Part shown: positions 18,386 through 18,696 of the stretch, in pieces
How the letters are laid out: each line of letters opens with the position of its first letter
Position numbering within the stretch: the first letter of the stretch is position 1
Assembly: GCA_024195585.1 (NCBI GenBank)
Contig: SWBL01000584.1
Location: 1-18,696 of the forward strand
Reading direction: 5' to 3'
Length of the DNA stretch: 18,696 bases
DNA from: Aureobasidium sp. EXF-3400
Taxonomy: Eukaryota; Ascomycota; Dothideomycetes; Dothideales; Saccotheciaceae
Position numbers and translations under genes: made by a program
The notes under the pieces: model-generated
Told to the model about the DNA's origin: nothing
Seen by the model: only the letters and a program-made list of their open reading frames with translations
The model's database searches: none

Positions 18386-18696
18386 AGGTAAGTTAATAGC
18401 TCTTGTTCTCTGCAGTGTTGGAAGGCATCTGGGGTCCAATCTGCCCACGGAGAGTTTGCCTGTGCCACGACAAGGTCAAAGCCGACACGAGAGTCCTCAC
18501 TTTAGTAACAGCTCGACCATTCACGTACCCACTCGATCCCTGTGGACGTGGAGCAAAAAGAGAACACTCATGTCATATCCGCACGATGGCAAAAAACCGC
18601 AAAACATACAGCAGCAGGGATTCCCACGTGGTCACCCACCGTAGTACTAATCTGCCGTTCAACTGCTTATGTATGGCAGAGCGGACGGGATGCCCA
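18386..18696. other. Right-edge region without a recognised gene
   Basis: This stretch follows the broken gene. It starts with a donor-like GTAAGT at about 18388 and an acceptor-like CTGCAG only about 28 bp later, too close for a normal intron. Frames continuing to the edge show no motif I recognise. Confidence 0.45.

Noticed and set aside
18386..18420. GTAAGT...CTGCAG looking like an intron
   Set aside because: About 28 bp, well below the 51-108 bp introns seen here, and it follows a stop codon.

Overview
The window reads as nuclear DNA of a filamentous ascomycete (Pezizomycotina). The evidence is short introns of about 50-110 bp with GT...AG borders, genes packed on both strands, a Q/P-rich mRNA-capping triphosphatase, a WSC-domain wall or secreted protein and a DUF1772 membrane protein. 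A more precise placement, such as Dothideomycetes, would be a guess. No rRNA, CRISPR array or intact transposon was seen, and a scan by eye found no tRNA.

Layout. (1) 1-3921, minus strand: a secreted multidomain protein with signal peptide, alpha/beta hydrolase, two WSC domains and a string of cysteine-containing apple/PAN-like modules joined by Ser/Thr linkers. Its 3' end runs off the left edge inside a 15-bp tandem repeat. (2) 3922-6316: about 2.4 kb with no gene I can support. (3) 6317-8794, plus: CET1-type mRNA 5'-triphosphatase. (4) 9231-10769, plus: COX10 haem A farnesyltransferase. (5) 11645-12048, minus: a 76-residue three-exon gene of the DUF1748/mitofissin family (ATG44), easily missed because its exons are tiny. 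(6) 13392-15194, plus: pyruvate kinase with four introns. (7) 15525-16322, minus: NAD(P)-binding SDR-like protein. (8) 16611-17202, minus: DUF1772/anthrone-oxygenase-like membrane protein with one intron. (9) 17712-18385, plus: an unnamed protein gene that looks broken by an in-frame TGA and a frameshift.

Most genes are unrelated housekeeping functions: capping, haem A synthesis, glycolysis and mitochondrial fission for mitophagy. COX10 and the mitofissin gene are convergent neighbours that both act in mitochondria, but nothing in the sequence shows co-regulation. I found no biosynthetic cluster or defence system. The main new items are the hidden mitofissin gene, the unusual hydrolase-WSC-module fusion and the decayed gene at the right end.
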